Assembly (NCBI RefSeq): GCF_000151665.1
Contig: NW_013171827.1
Location: forward strand, 455,066-519,065
Reading direction: 5' to 3'
Length of the DNA: 64,000 bases
Source: Blastocystis hominis
Taxonomy: Eukaryota; Sar; Bigyra; Opalinata; Blastocystidae
In this document: in pieces, positions 27,452 to 36,500 of the stretch
Layout: every line of letters begins with the position of its first letter
Numbering within the stretch: position 1 is the first letter of the stretch
Made by a program: the position numbers and the translations under genes
Notes under the pieces: model-generated
Database searches by the model: none
What the model was told of the DNA's origin: nothing
The model's input: only the letters and a program-made list of their open reading frames with translations

Positions 27452-30400
27452 ATGGATTCTTTTCGCGACGAATATACTATTAACCCTGAGACTGGACGAA
27501 AGATTAAGGTTGGGAGTCAAATCTGGAAACGATTAGCAGCCAAGTACTATATGATCGATGGGAAGTTCACCGATCAGACCATTCCTGATTCACGAGCGTA
27601 TCTGTCGAACAAGGTATTCGGGCTGAAACAAGTAACACCTAACAGACGAGTGACACATAGGCGCGTCAGTGATCCCAAAGGAGAGCATAAGTATCTGATT
27701 GTTGGAAGCAAGACATGGAACGAGCGATTTCTTGAGTATGAATGGAATGGACATGAATTCGGTGACAAGCGAGGTCGTCCGTTGCCTGAGTTCATGAACA
27801 CGGTGGAGAAGAGACGTGAAGCACGTCGCAATAAGGCATTCGCTCGGTTCGATCGCAAAGTGGCCGAAGGGCGCTTGTCGGACGTGATCAACTCGTCACT
27901 CGGGTATGCACTCACGTACTATCACACCGTAGAAGGAGACATGTACAAGGAATGGATGAATGAGAAGCGCACCAAGAAGGACTTCCGCCTCAAGAACGAT
28001 GATGACAAGAGACTGTGGGTTCGACTACCGGGTGAAAAGGGCGATGAGGAAGTGGAACCGATCAACCTCGTATTCGATGAAAGCGAGGAGTTCAATGAGA
28101 TCGTGAAGAAGTTTATCATGACTGGTATGCGTGAGTACAACCAGTGTTTCGTCACCATCATGGCATACAATCTCATGTGGACACATGACGGAGATCCCAA
28201 GATTCTCAACCTCACCGATGGTCGATTGGGACACCTCCGCATCGTTCGCCGAGATCGTATCGATGAGTGGATCAAGGACTATCTGAAGTGGTACCGAAAT
28301 GGTGTAGAGGAACAGGAGACAGAGGGCAGTGGGTTCGTGTACCATGGGTGGATCGGCTTCCATGTTGAGATGTTCCCACTACGCACATTCGTGGGATACA
28401 AGCACCACACACCTTATATCATTGGACAGACTGCGGTCAACCCGAATATCAATGACAACCGGTGCCTGCAACGGTGTCTCATCCTGGCAAGTGAAGGCGG
28501 GCACAAGATTATTGCAAATCGCAAGATGGGCGATGCAAGTGTGTACAACAAGTGGTGGAAGCAACCCGACAAGAACAAGGTATTCGGAGTGACCATTCAC
28601 GAGGTGGAGGAGGCGATGAACATTCGCGACAATGCACCCTTCAACGCGAGTGAAGAGAATTTTGCGAGATTGGAAGAACTGTTGAAAGTCTCTCTCAACG
28701 TATTCGAGGTCACACTCTTACCTGGATACGATGACAACTCCGAGGATAAATACGATCTATTCACATGTTATCAAGTGTACAAGCCGAAAAGGAAGAGTGG
28801 ATGTGGGGAGCAACGAAGTTGCTCCCGGGGCAACGAAGTTGCCCCATGTGTGTCGCTTTGCATCGTGAATGATACACGGGAGGGGGAAGAAATTCCCAAG
28901 CATTTCTTGTACATCAAGGACTTGAGCGATTTCAAACATCGCATCTTTCGTCAGAGTGATGTGAAGAATAGACATACAACGAGAAACGTGAAGTGCAGGT
29001 TCTGTAACGACTTCTTCGGATCTCACAAAGCCGTTCATGCTCACGAAGTACAAGCACATCGAGAACTCGTCAATGAGAGTGAGGAGTACGAGTTGTCGAA
29101 CGAGGAGACTCGGTTGCGATTCACCAACCAGCGATACGAAATGCCAGCACCGGTCGTCGTGTACGCTGACTTCGAGTCAGCCATTGATGACAAGAACAGA
29201 CATAAGCCAATCATGTTATCCTGTCTAGCCGTGTCTCGTATCCCTGCCATCCAGACTCAACTGAGAGTCTTCCATGCACCACACGAGAGCGAAGAAGAGC
29301 TTCGTCCTTTCATGGACTATCTCGTGCAATTGCACGAGAGTGTGAAAACATATCTATTCGATGAATTACCCCTCGAGAACTCTCCGAGCATCGAGAAGGA
29401 CTTTCGTGCAACAACCGTGTGTCCCTTCTGTCGCAAGAAACTGGAGGACGACAAGGTACGTCATCACGCACATGTGGCAGGTGAATACACCACAGGAAAG
29501 GGAGAAGTACGCCACTTCAAAGCCGGACAGTACATCTGCACCTGTTGCACCAAGTGTAACCTACAACTCTCATTCAACAAGAAGAACTATCGTCTGCCAG
29601 TTTACTTCCACAATGGATCGCACTACGACTTCACATTCATCATGAAGCTCATCGCGACGATGCCTGGTGGGAATCTCGAAGTCATTCCAACCACTGAAGA
29701 CAAGGAGATGCAGATCGAGTACAATGGCATTCAATTCAAGGACTCGTTGAAGCTCATCAGTAGTCCACTGCGTTCCATCGTTGCACAGACACTTGGAGGC
29801 AACTTGGACCTCTATGTGCACACCAAACAACAACTACGCAAGTACTGTGAGTCTCGAGGCAAGCAATGGGATGATAAATACATCGATCTGTTGACACGGA
29901 AAGAACCCATGTTCTACAGTCTCATCAAGTCGTACGAGTCATTGAACAATACCGTCATTCCTTCTCGCGAGCAATGCATTGATGATATGAAGGGTGAGAT
30001 GATGTCACAAGACGAATATGATCACATGGTGAAGCTGTGGAAGACCTTCGGTATCAAGACATGGGGTGAATACTACGAATTGTACAATGTACTCGATGTG
30101 ACTCTCATGGCTGATGCATTCGAACACTTCCGAAACACCACACTGAATGCATTCGGTGTTGATCCCATGCATTACATCACAGCACCACAAATGGCATATT
30201 CGCTATTCTTGAAGGTGACAATGGATGGCGATCATGGTGAGAGTAGCTTCATGACCCTCGCAAGGAAGTGGGCTCAGTACATCATGCGCATCAACGCGAA
30301 TGAGGGACTTGAGGAGAAACAACTGGTGAAAGTGTTCTTGAATCGCATGGGTGAGTTCTATGAGAGCAAGGGCATTCGATTGATGGAGACAAATGATATC

Positions 30401-31918
30401 GATGACTTCATGCGATTGTTGAAGAACCTGCGAGGAGGAATCACACAGATCGTGAAACGACATGCCAAGGTTGATATTGCCAACAAGGAGCAAGCAACGT
30501 CGTCCCAAGGCATCTACTACCTCGACGCCAACAACCTGTATGGTGGAGCCATGCATCGAATGATGCCTTATGAGTTGGTGGGTGTACCTGAGCGACGAGA
30601 AGTGATGGAGAAGATCAATCGTGACCCGAATGGGTGGGTACAATCACTCAATACGTTCGGCAAGTATGGATTCTTCGTCGAGTGTGACATCGAGGCACCA
30701 GTGGAGTTACACGACAAGTTCAATGATCTGCCATTCTTCCCCGTACAGAAGGCGGGCATGTACTCCGATGGAATCAAGAAGTACGCTGAGAAGAACGACA
30801 TCGTGGACAAAGTGAAAGAGGTGAATACACCGAAGCTCATCTGCGATCTTGTGCCTCGTCGAAAGTATCTCGTGCATTACTCACTGTTGCAACTGGGCAT
30901 TCAACAGGGATATCGAGTTACACACATTCACCATCTCATTCGATTCAAGCAGGCACCGTTCATCTTCGAATATGTGAACATGTTGAGTGAGAAACGAGCC
31001 AAGTCCAAGACCACTGTGGAGAAGAACCTGTACAAGCTGTTGGCAAACTCGACCTATGGCAAATTCGTGGAGACTGGGTTGAAACGGATGAAAGTGAAGT
31101 TTGCTAACACATGGAATGAACGTGAAGCCATCATTCAGAAGCATGGGTACGATATGATCGCTGGGACTACCATGTATTCCGAGAATCTCATCGGCATCAA
31201 GTTGAATACACCGGTACGTAGGGTGGAGAAGCCATTCTTCATCGGGTTCGCCATTCTCGACATGTCCAAGCACATCATCTACGATTTCTACTACAATGTG
31301 CTCAAGACGACATTCGATAACGTGGAGCTGTTGGGACAGGACACGGATTCGCTCATCGTGCAGTTGCACGATCGCGCTAACATCGTTCACAAGATGTGTG
31401 ACATGTACAAATCGTTCGACTTCTCGGAATTGGATAACACGAGCTACTTCTATGGAGAACTCGTGAAGTACTATGAGCATGAAGTGGACAAGAGCAAGTT
31501 CCCTTCATTGGACTCGTTCCTCAATTTCAACAAGAAGTTGCCTGGTCCTATCTTCAAGGACGAGCACAACGGACATCGCATCACGGAGTTCGTGGGACTT
31601 AGACCGAAGATGTACTGCTTGGTTGATGAGAAGCATGTGATACACAACGCAGCAAAGGGAGTTCCTCGCAACGTGGTGATCGATGGTGAGAGGATGAGCG
31701 TGAAGAACATCGACTTGTACAAGCGTGTCCTCGAGGCAGAGAAAAAGAAAGATGCAGTGATCGAAGGCAGCTTCAAACGCATCAACAACCAGGCCTTCGA
31801 TATCAGCACGAAGGAGCAGACCAAGACCCTTATGACGTGCACGGACAACAAGCGATGGATCTTGGACGACAACATACACACACTTGCGTTTGGACATTAC
31901 CGATTGAAGGACATGTAA
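27452..31918 (+). CDS. polB: Protein-primed family B DNA polymerase
   Basis: 1488 residues. The 3'-5' exonuclease has Exo I YADFESAID (about 570), Exo II HNGSHYDFTF (about 723) and Exo III YNVLDVTLMAD (about 878). The polymerase domain has motif A YYLDANNLYG (about 1023), motif B KLLANSTYGKF (about 1195) and motif C GQDTDSLIV (about 1296). Ahead of these lie an N-terminal NPETGRKIKVG module, a NDNRCLQRCLIL segment typical of Polinton polymerases, a C2H2-like finger (CRFCNDFF...HAHEVQAH, about 515) and a Cys/His cluster (CPFCRKK...HHAHVAGEY). The large N-terminus may include the terminal protein used for priming; that is inference. Paired hairpin 12 is inserted in frame near residue 455, in a linker. 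The ATG is in ATATAAATGG. Confidence 0.96.
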   Translation: MDSFRDEYTINPETGRKIKVGSQIWKRLAAKYYMIDGKFTDQTIPDSRAYLSNKVFGLKQVTPNRRVTHRRVSDPKGEHKYLIVGSKTWNERFLEYEWNGHEFGDKRGRPLPEFMNTVEKRREARRNKAFARFDRKVAEGRLSDVINSSLGYALTYYHTVEGDMYKEWMNEKRTKKDFRLKNDDDKRLWVRLPGEKGDEEVEPINLVFDESEEFNEIVKKFIMTGMREYNQCFVTIMAYNLMWTHDGDPKILNLTDGRLGHLRIVRRDRIDEWIKDYLKWYRNGVEEQETEGSGFVYHGWIGFHVEMFPLRTFVGYKHHTPYIIGQTAVNPNINDNRCLQRCLILASEGGHKIIANRKMGDASVYNKWWKQPDKNKVFGVTIHEVEEAMNIRDNAPFNASEENFARLEELLKVSLNVFEVTLLPGYDDNSEDKYDLFTCYQVYKPKRKSGCGEQRSCSRGNEVAPCVSLCIVNDTREGEEIPKHFLYIKDLSDFKHRIFRQSDVKNRHTTRNVKCRFCNDFFGSHKAVHAHEVQAHRELVNESEEYELSNEETRLRFTNQRYEMPAPVVVYADFESAIDDKNRHKPIMLSCLAVSRIPAIQTQLRVFHAPHESEEELRPFMDYLVQLHESVKTYLFDELPLENSPSIEKDFRATTVCPFCRKKLEDDKVRHHAHVAGEYTTGKGEVRHFKAGQYICTCCTKCNLQLSFNKKNYRLPVYFHNGSHYDFTFIMKLIATMPGGNLEVIPTTEDKEMQIEYNGIQFKDSLKLISSPLRSIVAQTLGGNLDLYVHTKQQLRKYCESRGKQWDDKYIDLLTRKEPMFYSLIKSYESLNNTVIPSREQCIDDMKGEMMSQDEYDHMVKLWKTFGIKTWGEYYELYNVLDVTLMADAFEHFRNTTLNAFGVDPMHYITAPQMAYSLFLKVTMDGDHGESSFMTLARKWAQYIMRINANEGLEEKQLVKVFLNRMGEFYESKGIRLMETNDIDDFMRLLKNLRGGITQIVKRHAKVDIANKEQATSSQGIYYLDANNLYGGAMHRMMPYELVGVPERREVMEKINRDPNGWVQSLNTFGKYGFFVECDIEAPVELHDKFNDLPFFPVQKAGMYSDGIKKYAEKNDIVDKVKEVNTPKLICDLVPRRKYLVHYSLLQLGIQQGYRVTHIHHLIRFKQAPFIFEYVNMLSEKRAKSKTTVEKNLYKLLANSTYGKFVETGLKRMKVKFANTWNEREAIIQKHGYDMIAGTTMYSENLIGIKLNTPVRRVEKPFFIGFAILDMSKHIIYDFYYNVLKTTFDNVELLGQDTDSLIVQLHDRANIVHKMCDMYKSFDFSELDNTSYFYGELVKYYEHEVDKSKFPSLDSFLNFNKKLPGPIFKDEHNGHRITEFVGLRPKMYCLVDEKHVIHNAAKGVPRNVVIDGERMSVKNIDLYKRVLEAEKKKDAVIEGSFKRINNQAFDISTKEQTKTLMTCTDNKRWILDDNIHTLAFGHYRLKDM
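28806..28845. repeat. Paired hairpin 12, inserted in the DNA polymerase gene
   Basis: A 9-bp stem GGGAGCAAC with GAA loop and an 8-bp stem GGGGCAAC with GAA loop. ATGT occurs on both sides (28801-28804 and 28846-28849), giving a net insertion of 45 nt that keeps the polymerase frame and encodes a segment around EQRSCSRGNEVAP. Confidence 0.9.
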
Positions 31919-31994
31919 AGGAGAAGTTTTTTACTTTGTTTTCTTTATCAAACAGTGTATAAAGGGCAGACAATTACCACATTGGCAGACAATG

Positions 31995-32032
31995 GGGGAA
32001 GCGAAGCTTCCCCGGGGGAGCAAAGCTCCCCC
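31995..32032. repeat. Paired hairpin 13 (downstream of polymerase)
   Basis: 8-bp stems GGGGAAGC (GAA loop) and GGGGGAGC (AAA loop; arm GCTCCCCC). AAT flanks both sides. It lies 75 bp past the polymerase stop, before the right terminal repeat. The stretch 31919-32176 contains no gene. Confidence 0.88.
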
Positions 32033-32176
32033 AATAGCCGAAAAATTTTTCGCGCTTTATGCGCCATGGCCATCAAGGTAGGCAAGTAGGCTAAGGTTAT
32101 TTTTTCGACCCTTATTTCTTATGAAAGCCAAAAATTACAGGTTGACCAAAGTGAGTCATGATGAGCTATGGAAGTT

Positions 32177-32296
32177 GGGGTCTGAGGGGCGACTTTGGAC
32201 GACGGGCATGCAGTTGAGGGGGTCTGAAGGGCAACTTTGGCCGAAAAAGGGCCGAAAAAATTTTCGCGCTTTATGCGCCATTTCCCTACTACTACT
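32177..32296 (-). repeat. Right terminal inverted repeat with two subterminal motifs
   Basis: Read on the minus strand this begins AGTAGTAGTAGGGAAATGG and holds two copies of the same motif as the left end (32219-32240 and 32177-32198). A 20-bp stretch around TTTTCGCGCTTTATGCGCCA occurs twice in direct orientation near the end, at about 32048 and 32262. Confidence 0.8.
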
Positions 32297-33592
32297 AATG
32301 TATTCTATAGGTGATCAAAAATAGAGGGCGGTAAACATGTAATAATGATGATTTATACTAAGATGGTTAGTTTTTTACTACAGAGAGATTCCACTGAAAC
32401 TAATTCTCAAGTTTCTAATGTCATTTTTCTAAACATTCCTAAGACTCAAAAATAAAGTTCTATTAATATGATTATTTCGAGGAAGGAAAAGAAATGACCC
32501 TGAAAATACGTGCCCTTATCTTTATCTGTAAGGAGAATAAGGTAATAAGCAAACATCATCAATTTGTATAATAGTCATTTGTAATCTAGTGGGATATGGG
32601 TAAAACAACGTCAAAAAGAAAAAAAACAAAGAAACAAAACACGTCTATAACCCTGTGAAAAAAAACAATAGTATAAAAATAACACCAGACACATGCTTTT
32701 TCATATTACAATAGTTCAAGAATCTAATAAAACCTCGTAACACATTACCACGGAGATAGTAGTAAAAATTCACTATTTGAAAAGCATTACGATTTTTGTT
32801 CCAGAAGATACCATTATTGGACCTAGGCATGGAAAGAACAATAAGAATGTAATTTTCGAAACATCCACCCCACGTATAATAACTCGGACTCATAATAAGG
32901 CACATAATTATTTATTTCATTGTAAACTAGGGAGAGATAGAAAAACGTCCATTAATAAAACTCATTTCCTTGTTTATTATGAGATACTGATTACTGTAAT
33001 AACTGGTAAATGTCTATCTCATCAGCATTGCTATATACAAAGGTTTTATAACCAAGTGAACTATTCTCTTTACTTGATCAACAATCTGATGAAGTTTGAT
33101 TGAACATTATTGGGCTTCAAGATCATTCTAAGAGAATAGAGGAATGACTTTGTCTCTAAATATACCCCATACAAAATGACCAGGGACCAACAATTCTCAA
33201 AAAGGAAATCCCAAGAAAAACACTATTAAAAACCCTTATGCATATCAGTTCTATTACTAGTATTAGATATTACAGCAAAAATACATATGATAATGGTAAA
33301 ATAATTAACAACAAATACATCACCGGTGCAAAACTAGCCTTAACCGGCATGCGAGAAAAATGAAAGGGCAACTACCCATCAATCTTCTATCTATTGTGTA
33401 TTCAATGAACATTTCTCAGAAGATCATATCACTAGTACTTTCCCTTGGAGATTGTTGGTTCAGAAGTTTTGGTGCATCAAATGAGACGATAAGGTGTGAT
33501 ATGCTTGGATGAACAGAAATAACTAACCAATGAATTACGTCACTACAGAATATAGATTGTGTATTCGACAATTATCCAAAATATTCTTAATC
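32297..33592. other. AT-rich intergenic stretch after the Polinton
   Basis: No gene recognised. Short frames at 32645-32905 (minus) and 32777-33103 (plus) overlap one another and have no domain-like sequence. Confidence 0.6.
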
Positions 33593-36500
33593 ATGCAATT
33601 ATTGGCTTTTGCTTTGGTTTGCACGTTTGTTTTCTGTAGTATCCCTACATTTGACCTAATTTCTAGCCACGGTTACGAGTGATTGTGCCGCAGGAGAGGT
33701 TGCTTTAACTTTCCAACGAACTACAAAAAACTACGCTACTGAAGAGTCTTTGGACATTTATGCTGGAACCTCTGCTACCGGAACACCTATTTATTCCGAG
33801 GTGAATTCACAAATGATTAATAATAAAGTTTATGATCCTACTGATCACTGCTTGGCTCATGGAACGTATTATGTACAAATGCGAGACTCTTATGGAGATG
33901 GATGGACTACTGGCTCAATTCTCTCCATTAAGCAAGGAGGTGAAGAAATTGTTCAAGTTGTATGGACTTGTGGCGGCTCTAATAATAATCGTGTCTATAC
34001 TTGTAGTCAGACATTTACGGTTGGGCCTCCCGCAGAATGGCAGTATTCTTCGACTGCCCAAACAAGCTCTTCTTGGACTACTGGAGAGTTGGATTGGACT
34101 AGCTATGCTGGAAATTATCCTGCTCCTACTACCACGACTCGTTACTTCCGTCGTTCGATTGAAATGACTGGAACCGATAATTTTGGTATCCGTGTTGCTC
34201 TTACAATTAATGGTGGCGCTGTTGTATATGTAAATGGTCAAGAGCTTACCCGATGGAATCTTCCTGACGGAGGGATTTCCTCTTCTACGGAAGCAACTGT
34301 CTCGACAACTGGTAAACACACTTATGTTCAGCTTTTGGCTGCAATTCCTACACCTGAAAACGATACATATGTTATTGGTGTTGAAGTGCATTCTGGCTCA
34401 AGTGCTCCAAGTGCTGAAGAGTTCCAATGTAGTGTTTCCTATTTGAATGAAGATTATCGTCTCATTGATTCTGATGGATCTTATTATTGCATTCCTGATA
34501 ATCCTAACAGACCAGCTGAAAATGGAGCCAAGTTATATGATGGAAATACTTCTACTAAATGGTGCGTGGACGTTACTTCTGCATCTTTCCCTACTACTCA
34601 CATCTGGACGTTTGGTAACAACGATCGTTTGGTTGTTAACAAGTATGCGTTTTCGACAGCTAACGATTATGATATTCGTGATTGTGTTAATTGGGACATT
34701 TTTGGCTCTAATGATGGAAGCCAGTGGGATCTTCTCGATACTCAGAGTGGTATAACATGGACTGCGCGTTACCAGACTAAGTACTTTGAGATGGAGAATC
34801 AGCTTGCTTATAACAAATACAAATGGCAGTGCAATGCTGTGAAATCTTTATCTGGATTTTATGGTAATGTTATTCAGATGTCTGAGTGGAATTTGCTGTT
34901 CACTGGTGCTGCTTACGTTCCTCCAGGCATTTCGTATCCTCAGGATGTTTATTCCTGGTCGGTGGGTATTGATAATGTGGACATTACTCCTGGTAAGTCT
35001 GGCTACACGAACTGGCAGATTGCTGGAGCTGGTGGCGCTTCTCTTCCTGCTGGTCTGAACTTCGATAGCACGAGTGGTGCTATTACTGGTATTCCTACGG
35101 AGGGTTTGGAAGAAACTGTGTTCACTGTGTCTGCGACGTATTCTGTGGACAGTCAGGTCTACACTTGCACGATTACGATTACTGTTTTGTCTTGCGATCT
35201 GCCCAACTACATTTCGGTTTCAGTGGAGAAGGTGAACTACAATACCGCCTCTGAGACTTGGACGATTAAGAACAGTGAAGGACAATCGGTTCTTGCATCG
35301 AGCAACACGGAGAGTTTGGTGGGTACTTGCTTGCCTGTTGGTGAATACACGGTGACGATGACGAGTTCTTCGGGTACGACATGGCAGAGTACTTCTTTGA
35401 TGACGATTAATGCTCTTGCTGACGGTCATTCGTTTGTTTTGGCGAAGACTCGTCTGACGATTGCGGGTGAGGATTCGTTTGTGTTGCCGATTGATCTTCC
35501 TCTGCTTCCTGCTTCGGCTGGTTCGTTCAAGTATCTTGCTGATGGAACGGTTCCTTCGAACTGGTACACGAGTGGTTTCTCGGATTCTGCCTGGACGACT
35601 CTGGATGCTTCTTCGCGTCCTACGACTGCGCAGAAGGTGAAGCTGTTCCGTGCGACGTTCAATGTGGCTTCGAAGGAGGGAGCTCAAGGATTTGAGTTGT
35701 ATCTGAAGGCTCGCAACGGAGTTCTTGCGTACTTGAACGGAGAGGAGATCTATCGTTCTTATCTGGAAGCGGGTGATCTTACGGCTGAATCGACTCCGAC
35801 TGGAGGAAGCTCGGTGTACAATTGGAGACGTGTGACGGGAGCGATCAGTCACATCAATGCTGGAAGCAACACGATCGCTGTGGCTGTGCTGACTCTGGGA
35901 AGTGCGGATATCGAGATTGAGTTTGATATGCATCTTCGATTGCTGAAGGATTCGCACATCCATCCTCGCTATTGGGATTATTCGACGGCTGGTACTACTT
36001 CGAGCGAGGTTGGTAAGCTGTTCGATATGAATCCTTCGACTTATGCTTATGTGTACAAGGCGACTACTCCGATTCAGAAGTTCACGATCCAGTTCGCGAA
36101 CGATGGAGCCGAATATTTCAACAACTACTGCTTCATAACGAGTTCTCAGTCGAATAATTATGATCCTCGTGAGTGGAGCATTGAGGCATCGATGGATGGT
36201 CAGACCTTCAGCGAGTTGAAGAGCGAGTCTGAGGTGTACTTCGATTCGCGTTCTACGGAGTATTGCTTCTACATGCCTTCGAATACAAAGGCGTGGACAT
36301 ACTACCAACTGACTCTGAAGAAGGCTCGTGTGGACGACACTGATAACTACTATGCTCTTGCTGATTGGAATTTGTTGTTGCAGGACTATTCTTCGCTGGA
36401 GATTCCGGAGCTGTCGTTCAGTCCGAGCGAGATTACTGCCTATACGGGTGCTGAAGTGCCTGGATGGACTTGCTCTTCTTCCTATTACAACACGTTCTCG

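Larger units (their letters stand above)
9460..32296. mobile_element. Complete Polinton/Maverick-type integrated virus, 22.8 kb
   Basis: The element is bounded by degenerate terminal inverted repeats starting AGTAGTAGGG at both ends and holds the Polinton hallmark set: protein-primed DNA polymerase B, retroviral-type integrase, packaging ATPase, adenovirus-like protease and a probable major capsid protein. It has about 16 genes on both strands, none with the tiny introns of the host, and no TGTTTGTT 3'-end octamers. All frames are open, including a 1488-codon polymerase, which suggests recent insertion or continuing function. It sits in an AT-rich gene-free stretch. No clear 6-bp target duplication is seen: the flank before 9460 is GTAATA and that after 32296 is AATGTA. 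The exact ends could move by 3 bp because of an AGT repeat. Confidence 0.95.

Noticed and set aside
9896-32032. CRISPR array
   Set aside because: The palindromic units differ in sequence, are irregularly spaced by hundreds of bases to kilobases, and lie in and between genes of a eukaryotic element.
9896-32032. Bacterial rho-independent terminators
   Set aside because: The hairpins lack U-tracts, come in pairs, occur inside reading frames, and the host is eukaryotic.
9454-32302. 6-bp target-site duplication around the Polinton
   Set aside because: GTAATA on the left and AATGTA on the right do not match. AGT repeats at the ends make the exact boundary uncertain, so I do not claim one.
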